From the NCBI GenBank assembly GCA_947165615.1, contig CAMVBD010000087.1:1-6428 (forward strand): a DNA stretch of 6,428 nt. The letters run 5' to 3'. How positions within the stretch are numbered: position 1 is the first letter of the stretch; every line of letters begins with the position of its first letter. The position numbers and the translations under genes were made by a program. Below are positions 1 through 5,376 of this stretch, one piece after another. The DNA comes from an uncultured Clostridia bacterium. GTDB taxonomy: Bacteria; Bacillota; Clostridia; Oscillospirales; Acutalibacteraceae. The notes under the pieces are model-generated. The model had not been told where the DNA came from. It did no database searches and saw only the letters and a list, made by a program, of their open reading frames with translations.

Positions 1-2179
1 GGTGGATATACCGGCGGAGCGTCTCGCAAACGGCAGGCGGCAGCTATTGCGCTTTGAGGGCGCCGCAAACTGGGCGAAGGTCTACGTGAACGGCGAATTC
101 GCCGGCGAGCACAAGGGCGGCTACACCCCCTTTACGCTGGACGTGACCGCTCTTGTAAAGCCCGGGGAAAACCTGATCGCGGTGGAACTCGACTGCACCG
201 AACGCCCGGAGATCCCTCCCTTCGGCTACATGGTCGACTATCTCTGCTACGGCGGCCTTTACCGCGAGGTCAGCCTTGAGACCGTGGAAGAGACCTACAT
301 TGAGGATCTGTTCGTCAAGACCCCGGACGCGCTTGCCGAAAAAAAGACGGTCGAGGCGGACGTAACCTTCAACCGCCCTCTTAAGGGCCAGGTCGTCCTG
401 CGTCTGAGCGACGGGGACGAGGTCCTCGGAGAGCAGACCGCCGAGATCGACGGCAAGGTTTTGCGCGTGCGCTGGCGCGTCGAAAACGTACGGCTGTGGG
501 ACGTGGACGACCCCAAACTTTATACGCTGACGGCGCTTTATAACGGCGACGGGATCAGCCGCCGCTTCGGCTTCCGCGAGGCGGTCTTCAAAAAACGCGG
601 CTTTTACCTCAACGGCAGACTTTTGCAGCTTCTCGGGCTCAACCGCCACCAGTCCTACCCTTACGTCGGAAACGCCATGCCGAGGTCGGCGCAGAGAGCG
701 GACGCGGACCTGCTGAAATACAAACTCGGATGCAACTTTGTGCGCACGGCGCACTACCCGGACTCCGTCCATTTTATTGACCGCTGCGACGAGATCGGGC
801 TTTTGGTCTTTACCGAAATGCCCTCCTGGCAGCATCTGGGAGAAGGCGAATGGCGCGAAAACTGCCTGCAGAATATCCGCGACATGATCGTACGTGACCG
901 CAGCCACCCCAGCGTCATCCTTTGGGGCGTGCGCGTGAACGAGGGCGCGGACTGCGACGAGTTTTACACCCAAACCAACGCGCTTGCCCACGCACTCGAT
1001 CCCACCCGCCAGACCGGCGGCGTGCGCAACATCCCCCGCAGCCATCTTTTGGAGGACGTTTACACCTACAACGACTTTTCGCATTCGGGCAGCTTTATAA
1101 ACCTTTTGCCCGCGGCGGTCGTGACCGGCACAAAGGCGCCCTACCTTGTGACCGAGCACAACGGCCACATGTACCCGACCAAGAGCTTTGACAGGGAAGA
1201 GGTCCGGCGCGAGCACGCGCTGCGGCACCTGAGAGTCCAGAACGCGGCGTTCGGCTCCAAGCGCATTTCCGGCGCGACGGGCTGGTGCATGGCGGACTAC
1301 AACACGCACAAGGACTTCGGCTCCGGCGACCGCATCTGCTACCACGGCGTGACCGACATGTTCCGCGTGCCCAAACTTGCCGCCTACGTCTATGCCTCCC
1401 AGCAGGACGAATTCCCGGTCATGGAGTCCTCCTCCGCCATGGACGTCGGCGAATACCCCGGCGCCATCATCGGGCAGACCTACATTTTCACGAACTGCGA
1501 TTACGTGGAGATCTACAAAAACGGCGAATACAAGTCCACGGCTTACCCGGACCGCAAAAAATACCCGAACCTGCCGCATCCGCCCATCTCCCCCTACGAC
1601 TTTATCGGGGAATCGCTGGTAAAAGACGACGGGCTGGACGAAAAGACCGCCGCCGCCCTCAAAAACGCCCTGTGCGCCGCGAACAAATACGGCTTTCTGA
1701 TGCCGCCGCAGCACTACGCGGAAGTGGTTTACGCTTTCCTTCACGGCAAGATGGGGTTCCAGAAGATCTACGACATCGTGACGAAATACTTTGCCAACTG
1801 GGGCGTGGAGCAGCTCACCTACCGGTTTGACGGGTATAAGGACGGAAAGCTTGTCAAATCCATCACCCGCACCGCCGTCAGCGAAATGCGGCTCTTGGTG
1901 ACAGCCGACAGCCAGACCCTTTGTCCCGACGCGACCTACGACGTGACCCGCGTGGAACTGAGGGCCGTCGATCAGAACGGCAACCAGCTCCCCTTTGCGA
2001 ACAACGCAGTCAAGGTCAGCGTCGACGGCCCCGCAAGGCTCATCGGCCCCGACTGCTTCGCCCTCATCGGCGGCGACCGCGCCTTCTGGGTCCGCACCAC
2101 CGGCGGCAGGGGCAAAGTCACCGTGACCGTGGAGGCGGAAGTCCTCGGACGGCAGAGCCTTGAATTGGAAGTCGTATAA
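1..2179 (+). CDS. Glycoside hydrolase family 2 protein (beta-galactosidase/beta-glucuronidase type), 5'-truncated
   Basis: Retaining exo-glycosidase that would release a terminal sugar from oligo- or polysaccharides. The frame is open to the left edge and begins inside the N-terminal sugar-binding jelly roll, so the true start lies upstream; the GTG at 2 is probably an internal Val. Numbering visible residues from that GTG: jelly roll to about 95, with the typical VYVNGEFAGEHKGGYTPF stretch; Ig-like domain about 97-195; TIM barrel about 198-480. The barrel shows GLNRHQSYP (212-220), RTAHYPDS (248-255), the acid/base Glu314 in WGVRVNEG, and the likely nucleophile Glu385 in TEHNGHMYPTK. The C-terminal part has a DUF4982-like beta domain interrupted by a helical insertion (about 520-600) and an Ig-like domain (about 630-725). 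The family call is firm. The substrate cannot be read from sequence. No signal peptide is visible because the N-terminus is missing. Confidence 0.93.
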   Translation, partial: VDIPAERLANGRRQLLRFEGAANWAKVYVNGEFAGEHKGGYTPFTLDVTALVKPGENLIAVELDCTERPEIPPFGYMVDYLCYGGLYREVSLETVEETYIEDLFVKTPDALAEKKTVEADVTFNRPLKGQVVLRLSDGDEVLGEQTAEIDGKVLRVRWRVENVRLWDVDDPKLYTLTALYNGDGISRRFGFREAVFKKRGFYLNGRLLQLLGLNRHQSYPYVGNAMPRSAQRADADLLKYKLGCNFVRTAHYPDSVHFIDRCDEIGLLVFTEMPSWQHLGEGEWRENCLQNIRDMIVRDRSHPSVILWGVRVNEGADCDEFYTQTNALAHALDPTRQTGGVRNIPRSHLLEDVYTYNDFSHSGSFINLLPAAVVTGTKAPYLVTEHNGHMYPTKSFDREEVRREHALRHLRVQNAAFGSKRISGATGWCMADYNTHKDFGSGDRICYHGVTDMFRVPKLAAYVYASQQDEFPVMESSSAMDVGEYPGAIIGQTYIFTNCDYVEIYKNGEYKSTAYPDRKKYPNLPHPPISPYDFIGESLVKDDGLDEKTAAALKNALCAANKYGFLMPPQHYAEVVYAFLHGKMGFQKIYDIVTKYFANWGVEQLTYRFDGYKDGKLVKSITRTAVSEMRLLVTADSQTLCPDATYDVTRVELRAVDQNGNQLPFANNAVKVSVDGPARLIGPDCFALIGGDRAFWVRTTGGRGKVTVTVEAEVLGRQSLELEVV

Positions 2180-2231
2180 CGGCCGTCCTTCCCCTGTCCG
2201 GCCTCCGACCTTTTAATTACAGAAAAACAAT

Positions 2232-2238
2232 AAAGGAG
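2232..2238 (+). promoter_or_regulatory. Shine-Dalgarno site of the phosphoribosyltransferase gene
   Basis: AAAGGAG lies 8 bases before the ATG at 2247. It supports that start over the second in-frame ATG six codons later. Confidence 0.8.
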
Positions 2239-2246
2239 ACTTATCC

Positions 2247-2807
2247 ATGCAGAAATATCATCACATGACCATTGCGGGCTGCGAACGCGACCTGCCTCTT
2301 TGCAAGCTGAACGACGACCTTCAGATCGGCGCCTTCGTCATTATGGGCGATCAGGAGCTGACGGTCGCATGCGCAAAGGAACTCTTGAAACTCGCCCCTG
2401 AGTACGACTATCTGATCTCCGCCGAGGCCAAAGGCATTCCGCTGGCGCACGAAATGGCGCGTCAGCACGGCGACAAAAAATACATGGTCGCGCGCAAGGG
2501 CGTCAAGCTTTACATGACCGGCGTGTTCAAGGCGGAGGTCCGCTCCATTACGACTGAAAACCAGCAGACCCTGTACCTCGACATCGCGGACGCCGAACTG
2601 ATGAAGGGCAAGCGCATTCTGGTCGTGGACGACGTCATTTCCACCGGCGAATCCCTGTACGCGCTGGAGGAACTCGTCCGGCAGGCCGGCGGCGAGATCG
2701 TCGCAAAGCTTGCGATCTTAGCCGAGGGCGACGCCGCAAAGCGCGAGGACATCCGGTTCCTCGAGGTCCTGCCGCTTTTCGACAAGGACGGCAACGTCAT
2801 CGGCTGA
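2247..2807 (+). CDS. Phosphoribosyltransferase family protein (adenine phosphoribosyltransferase-like)
   Basis: A 186-residue cytosolic enzyme of the type I PRPP-dependent phosphoribosyltransferase fold, which joins a base to phosphoribosyl pyrophosphate in nucleotide salvage. The PRPP-binding motif ILVVDDVISTGES spans residues 124-136, with the paired Asp128-Asp129. Upstream are an SAEAKGIPLA segment (58-67) typical of the PPi-binding loop and a VARKGVKLYM segment (81-90). The overall layout matches the Apt/Xpt-like COG0503 group, and adenine salvage is the closest guess. The N-terminal region differs enough from classical Apt (no obvious FKDI-type motif) that xanthine or another base, or a regulatory PRT, is possible. 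It begins 67 bases after the GH2 stop and no clear promoter was found in that gap, so it may be co-transcribed. It ends at a strong terminator. Confidence 0.82.
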   Translation: MQKYHHMTIAGCERDLPLCKLNDDLQIGAFVIMGDQELTVACAKELLKLAPEYDYLISAEAKGIPLAHEMARQHGDKKYMVARKGVKLYMTGVFKAEVRSITTENQQTLYLDIADAELMKGKRILVVDDVISTGESLYALEELVRQAGGEIVAKLAILAEGDAAKREDIRFLEVLPLFDKDGNVIG

Positions 2808-2821
2808 GTCCGGTCCCGTAT

Positions 2822-2846
2822 AAAAAACGCCTTCGGGCGTTTTTTT
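2822..2846 (+). terminator. Rho-independent terminator after the phosphoribosyltransferase gene
   Basis: Ten-pair stem of six A-T and four G-C pairs (2822-2831 with 2836-2845), closing on a C(UUCG)G tetraloop and running into seven T's. It starts 14 bases after the stop codon. The A-run on the left flank could also allow some termination on the minus strand. Confidence 0.93.
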
Positions 2847-2879
2847 GTTTTCCGTCTCGCCCCTTTTGCGGAAATAGGC

Positions 2880-2908
2880 TTGATTTTTACAGCCATTTAT
2901 GGTAAACT
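2880..2908 (+). promoter_or_regulatory. SigA-type promoter with extended -10 for the alpha/beta hydrolase gene
   Basis: TTGATT at 2880-2885 (4 of 6 to TTGACA), a 17-base spacer, then TAAACT at 2903-2908 (4 of 6 to TATAAT), preceded by TGG, which makes an extended -10. It lies between the terminator at 2822-2846 and the ribosome site at 2929-2935, and predicts a 5' UTR of about 28 bases. Confidence 0.7.
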
Positions 2909-2928
2909 GCTTAGGAATGATTATCTGT

Positions 2929-2935
2929 AAAGGAG
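2929..2935 (+). promoter_or_regulatory. Shine-Dalgarno site of the alpha/beta hydrolase gene
   Basis: AAAGGAG with 7 bases to the ATG at 2943. It fixes the start of the hydrolase. Confidence 0.82.
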
Positions 2936-2942
2936 ATTTCAT

Positions 2943-3905
2943 ATGGCGGATATTAAGAAAATCGTGAAAGGCACCTGCACCGCGGCAGCCGTCGCCGCAG
3001 GCGCTTATATCAGCACCGGCGCTATCATTTTTGAAGGCGCGCTCTCCAGATGGGGCTACCTCAACATGAAGCCCGAGGAGTCTTTGGATGAAGAATACAA
3101 CATGACCAAATACCTCAACAACGAGTATTTCCGCGCCTCTGACGACTGGTTTGTCGGCAGCGCCCCGGTCGAGACCAAACTTCTCAATTCCGATGGCAAG
3201 ACCCTGCACGCCGAGGTCATTATGCAGCCGGAGGAAAGCCACAAGTGGGCCGTCGTGGTTCACGGGTATTCCGCCCGTCCCCGCTCCATGGCAAAACAGG
3301 GCTACGGCTTTTATCAGGACGGCTACAACTGCCTGTTCCCCTATCAGCGCGGTCACAGAAAGAGCGAGCACAACCACTGCTCCATGGGCTACTTTGAGCG
3401 CTATGACGTCATCGCCTGGATCAACTACATCGTTTCCATCGACCCCGAAAGCCAGATCGTGATTATCGGCGAGTCCATGGGCGCCGCCACCACCATGCTT
3501 GTGACCGGCGAAGACCTGCCCGCGAACGTCAAGTGCGCGATCGAGGACTGCGGATACACCAACTGCTACGACCAGTTCGCCGCCCAGATCGGCAACACCC
3601 TGCATCTGCCGAAGATCCCCTTCCTGCCCGCCGCCAACACCTTCTCCAAGCTCTTCCACGGCTGGGACTTCAAAAAGTGCACGCCCGTTGAGGCCGTCGC
3701 CCGCTCCAAGACCCCGACCCTGTTCATCCACGGCGAAAAGGACACCTTCGTTCCCTACGACATGCTTGCCGTCAATTACGACGCCTGCGCCGCCGAAAAG
3801 GACATCCTTTCCATCCCGGACGCGGAGCACGCCGAGGCCTGCGACGTCCACCCCGAACTCTACTGGCCCAAGGTGCGCGAGTTCGTTGCAAAGTACGTCA
3901 AATAA
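2943..3905 (+). CDS. Alpha/beta hydrolase with N-terminal membrane anchor
   Basis: A 320-residue serine hydrolase of the alpha/beta fold, probably an esterase, lipase or peptidase-like enzyme. The N-terminus (about 10-31) is a hydrophobic, Ala-rich segment after three early lysines, which fits a signal anchor with the catalytic domain outside the membrane; no lipobox Cys or clear cleavage site is seen. The core shows the oxyanion strand VVVHGYS (His107-Gly108), the nucleophile elbow GESMG with Ser178, the acid HGEKD with Asp267, and the catalytic His296 in AEHAEA, so the triad appears complete. The cap between strands 6 and 7 (about 205-250) is short and contains several Cys. It is monocistronic: own promoter, strong ribosome site, and terminators directly downstream. 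Clostridial homologues are usually just called alpha/beta hydrolase. The natural substrate cannot be predicted. Confidence 0.92.
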   Translation: MADIKKIVKGTCTAAAVAAGAYISTGAIIFEGALSRWGYLNMKPEESLDEEYNMTKYLNNEYFRASDDWFVGSAPVETKLLNSDGKTLHAEVIMQPEESHKWAVVVHGYSARPRSMAKQGYGFYQDGYNCLFPYQRGHRKSEHNHCSMGYFERYDVIAWINYIVSIDPESQIVIIGESMGAATTMLVTGEDLPANVKCAIEDCGYTNCYDQFAAQIGNTLHLPKIPFLPAANTFSKLFHGWDFKKCTPVEAVARSKTPTLFIHGEKDTFVPYDMLAVNYDACAAEKDILSIPDAEHAEACDVHPELYWPKVREFVAKYVK

Positions 3906-3921
3906 TCACCCGGAATACGAC

Positions 3922-3950
3922 AAAAACGGCGGACTTGTTCCGCCGTTTTT
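3922..3950. terminator. Bidirectional intrinsic terminator between convergent genes
   Basis: Seven-pair GC-rich core (CGGCGGA at 3927-3933 with TCCGCCG at 3939-3945) and a five-base loop, flanked by five A's and five T's that extend the stem to 12 pairs. It begins 16 bases after the hydrolase stop. T-runs on both strands mean it can serve the plus-strand hydrolase and the minus-strand DUF2500 gene. Confidence 0.9.
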
Positions 3951-3957
3951 ATATTGA

Positions 3958-3992
3958 AGATCCCGCCGCGGTGACGGCGGGATCTCTTTTTT
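3958..3992 (+). terminator. Second intrinsic terminator in the convergent gap
   Basis: Eleven-pair stem AGATCCCGCCG / CGGCGGGATCT (3958-3968 with 3975-3985), six-base loop, then CTTTTTT. It is oriented to stop plus-strand transcription just before it runs into the minus-strand DUF2500 gene. On the minus strand the same stem lacks a direct U-run. Confidence 0.85.
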
Positions 3993-4391
3993 CTACGTTC
4001 TTTGGAAGCCGAGGAAGCGTGTCCCCTGAAAGGACAGGCGCCCGAAATCGCCCTCAACAAGGTAGGCGTACTCGTGCGAGGGGACGTGAAATTCCATCCG
4101 GTCGCCGCTTTCGAACTCGAAAGTGACGTAATAGGTCGTCGACGACGTTTGGGTAAAGCCCCCGGCGCCGGAGGCGTCACCGCCGACGGGATGCATGGTC
4201 GTGCTGGTGCTCGCGCGCCTGGAAACGACCCTTGCAGGGACCGTCAGACGCGGGGAATGATTGTTTTTGTTCCACTGCCGGAGGCCCCGCACCAGCAGCA
4301 CGATAAAGACGCTGAGGATCAGCAGAAAGACGAGCGCAAACAGCACGCCGAATATTCCGTTCGGGAACAGGTCCCTGATTCCGTAAAACAT
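3993..4391 (-). CDS. DUF2500 family protein, membrane-anchored
   Basis: A 132-residue small protein. An N-terminal transmembrane helix spans about residues 13-35 (strongly hydrophobic, followed by RGLRQWNKN). A linker rich in Ser, Thr and Gly (about 58-85) follows, then a beta-rich domain with YYVTFEFESGDRMEFHV (87-103) and the C-terminal signature GDFGRLSFQGTRFLGFQR (114-131). These are the hallmarks of the DUF2500 family, whose function is unknown. The positive residues after the helix suggest the C-terminal domain lies in the cytoplasm. It is the last gene of a leftward cluster, 17 bases after the DUF6054-like gene. A GGAGGAGG ribosome site (4406-4399) sits 7 bases before the ATG. The stop codon abuts the second convergent terminator. 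Confidence 0.85.
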   Translation of the reverse strand: MFYGIRDLFPNGIFGVLFALVFLLILSVFIVLLVRGLRQWNKNNHSPRLTVPARVVSRRASTSTTMHPVGGDASGAGGFTQTSSTTYYVTFEFESGDRMEFHVPSHEYAYLVEGDFGRLSFQGTRFLGFQRT

Positions 4392-4408
4392 AATGGTTCC
4401 TCCTCCGT

Positions 4409-4735
4409 TCAGAGCAGCGCCCGGAGCTTATCGAGAAAGGCCGCCTCCCCAAAGGTGTTGACCTTGAAGAACATCGCCTGACTGCCGCCGGACGCGACGG
4501 CGCTCAGACGCAGGGTACCGGACAGCCCCTGAAACAGCGTGACGGACAGGCTGACGCGATTGCCGCCTAAATACGAATACCGCTCGAAGACCCGCACGCT
4601 GCAGCGCGCGGCGCCGTCGACGAAATCGCTTTTGTCCTCCAGCGTCGCCGAAAGGCTGCCGTCGAGGATCCCGGTCTCGATCCGGGACAGGACCGCGTCA
4701 AAATCCTCGTACAGCGTCATTTCCAGTTTTGCCAT
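4409..4735 (-). CDS. DUF6054-like small protein of unknown function
   Basis: A 108-residue soluble protein with no signal peptide or membrane segment. Conserved-looking blocks are SLSATLEDKSDF (27-38), CSVRVFERYSYLGGNRVSL (45-63) and SGGSQAMFFKVNTFGE (82-97). They match my memory of the Firmicutes family annotated DUF6054; a profile search would settle it. The alternating beta-strand pattern suggests a small alpha/beta sandwich that might bind a ligand or partner, but no catalytic motif is evident. An AAGGAGG site (4749-4743) lies 7 bases before the ATG. It starts 42 bases after the zinc-ribbon gene stop and ends 17 bases before the DUF2500 start, so it is the middle gene of a likely operon. 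Confidence 0.78.
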   Translation of the reverse strand: MAKLEMTLYEDFDAVLSRIETGILDGSLSATLEDKSDFVDGAARCSVRVFERYSYLGGNRVSLSVTLFQGLSGTLRLSAVASGGSQAMFFKVNTFGEAAFLDKLRALL

Positions 4736-4777
4736 CGCGCATCCTCCTTCCCTTCCTGACGCGTTTTGAAACCGCCG

Positions 4778-5002
4778 TCAATCCTTTCTTCTGTCTCTTC
4801 TTTTTAAGAGTTTTTCGGGTTCTTTGACGTAACTGCGTACGACGCTCCCGCATTTCCGGCAGACGGTATGGTACAGCGTTCTGCCGCCGAGTTTATGAGA
4901 GAGAGCCGCTACGGCTCCGTATCCGTCCTGACAGCACTCGATCATTTCGACGCCGCCGCAGTAGGGGCAGCGCGTGATACCGATCTCCATGGGTCCGGTC
5001 AT
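4778..5002 (-). CDS. Small zinc-ribbon protein
   Basis: A 74-residue protein with two CxxC knuckles, Cys12/Cys15 (CPYCGG) and Cys48/Cys51 (CRKCG), which would bind one zinc in a rubredoxin-like ribbon. An extra Cys23-Cys24 pair and His36 lie between them. The C-terminus is very basic (KLLKRRDRRKD), so nucleic-acid or protein binding is plausible but unproven. Similar clostridial proteins are often loosely labelled TFIIIB-like or nucleic-acid-binding. The start at 5002 is preferred over the in-frame ATG at 4990 because AGGAGG at 5016-5011 is 8 bases from the first and too far from the second. It is the first gene of the leftward cluster, directly after a good promoter. Confidence 0.78.
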   Translation of the reverse strand: MTGPMEIGITRCPYCGGVEMIECCQDGYGAVAALSHKLGGRTLYHTVCRKCGSVVRSYVKEPEKLLKRRDRRKD

Positions 5003-5025
5003 TTCCGATCCCTCCTTTTAAATCC

Positions 5026-5054
5026 AGTATACCACGTTCTCAGCCCGCCGTCCA
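5026..5054 (-). promoter_or_regulatory. SigA-type promoter with extended -10 for the zinc-ribbon/DUF6054/DUF2500 cluster
   Basis: Read on the minus strand: TGGACG at 5054-5049 (4 of 6 to TTGACA), a 17-base spacer, then TATACT at 5031-5026 (5 of 6), preceded by TGG as an extended -10. Transcription would begin near 5019, leaving a very short leader before the ATG at 5002. Confidence 0.78.
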
Positions 5055-5072
5055 GTTACAGCGCCGTAAGGA

Positions 5073-5088
5073 TAGCGGGTACCCGCTA
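5073..5088. promoter_or_regulatory. Perfect 16-bp palindrome upstream of the small-operon promoter (possible operator)
   Basis: TAGCGGGTACCCGCTA is self-complementary over all 16 bases. It lies 18 bases upstream of the -35 box, with its centre about 60 bases upstream of the predicted start of the zinc-ribbon transcript. That spacing fits an activator-type site for a dimeric regulator. No U-run follows on either strand, so it is not a canonical terminator. The regulatory role is inference. Confidence 0.4.
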
Positions 5089-5141
5089 CCACGTGCGCCC
5101 GGGGACAAAAAAAGCCAGCACAGGAGACATGAAAAAGGAAG

Positions 5142-5193
5142 AAAAAAACGACCCACTTGACAACCTTCAAAGCTTGAGAGTGTCACAGTGGGT
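5142..5193 (-). terminator. Intrinsic terminator at the distal end of the recN 3' region
   Basis: On the minus strand, positions 5193-5181 pair with 5162-5151 in a 12-pair stem (ACCCACT-TGACA against TGTCA-AGTGGGT) with one bulged base at 5186. The 18-base apical part can form a further small hairpin (5166-5170 with 5174-5178). Two bases after the stem comes a run of seven U's (5148-5142). With recN pointing this way and no gene between, this is the likely end of the recN transcript. Confidence 0.75.
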
Positions 5194-5225
5194 TAGATCG
5201 TTCGCTGACGCACACAACAAAACTC

Positions 5226-5345
5226 AAAACCTGCGGTTTTCAGCGTAATGCAATTCGTCTTGCAACTCGGCGAAGCCGAATTTCACTCCCGAAGGGAATT
5301 TCACTGACCGCAGGTCAATTTCACTCGCCGCAAGGCGAATTTCGC
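5226..5345. repeat. Tandem array of small hairpins with constant linkers
   Basis: Successive short inverted repeats have different stems. AAAACC-TGC-GGTTTT is at 5226-5240 and TGCAA-TTCGTC-TTGCA at 5249-5264. Four regular units follow: TCGGC-GAA-GCCGA (5267-5279), TCCC-GAA-GGGA (5287-5297), TGACC-GCA-GGTCA (5305-5317) and TCGCC-GCAA-GGCGA (5325-5338). Each regular unit is followed by a seven-base linker: ATTTCAC three times (5280, 5298, 5318) and ATTTCGC once (5339). Linker-to-linker distances are 18, 20 and 21 bases. Stem sequences change between units while pairing and the closing T-A pair are kept. Equivalent arrays with GTGAAAT linkers are, as I recall, scattered in Clostridia genomes. 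Function unknown; it lies in the recN 3' region. Confidence 0.75.
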
Positions 5346-5347
5346 TG

Positions 5348-5375
5348 CGGCGCACTTCCGTTCCGGAAGGCGCCG
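5348..5375. repeat. Strong hairpin immediately after the recN stop
   Basis: CGGCGC (5348-5353) pairs with GCGCCG (5370-5375) and CTTCCG (5355-5360) with CGGAAG (5364-5369), with a three-base loop and a single bulged A at 5354: 12 pairs in all. It begins one base after the recN stop on the minus strand. No U-run follows in that direction, so it looks like an mRNA 3' stabiliser or part of the neighbouring array rather than a complete intrinsic terminator. Confidence 0.7.
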
Positions 5376-5376
5376 T

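Noticed and set aside
44..1744. A 566-codon open frame antisense to the GH2 gene
   Set aside because: The GH2 gene uses GC-rich codons and almost no TTA, CTA or TCA, which leaves the opposite strand free of stops. The antisense product is low-complexity, with no recognisable domain, while the plus-strand product has all GH2 motifs.
2181..2203. Possible terminator between the GH2 and phosphoribosyltransferase genes (GGCCG/CGGCC)
   Set aside because: Only five pairs, a 13-base loop, and the T-run begins seven bases later; too weak to call.
2718..3851. A 377-codon open frame antisense to the hydrolase, crossing a terminator and promoter
   Set aside because: Same codon-bias artefact. It spans the terminator at 2822-2846 and the hydrolase promoter, and its product resembles no family.
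5157..5185. Perfect TTGACA at 5157-5162 as a plus-strand -35 box
   Set aside because: No acceptable -10 lies 16-18 bases downstream, and the hexamer is part of the terminator stem read on the minus strand.
5129..5248. A 39-codon open frame (MKKEEKNDPLDNL...) with AGGAG just upstream, extendable to 4868
   Set aside because: The AGGAG is only two bases from the ATG, no promoter fits, and the frame runs through the minus-strand terminator stem and the first hairpin. It is more likely a chance frame within the structured repeat, although a protein search of related genomes would be worth a look.
5226..5345. CRISPR array
   Set aside because: The repeated part is only seven bases and the intervening segments are palindromes rather than unique spacers; no cas genes are nearby.
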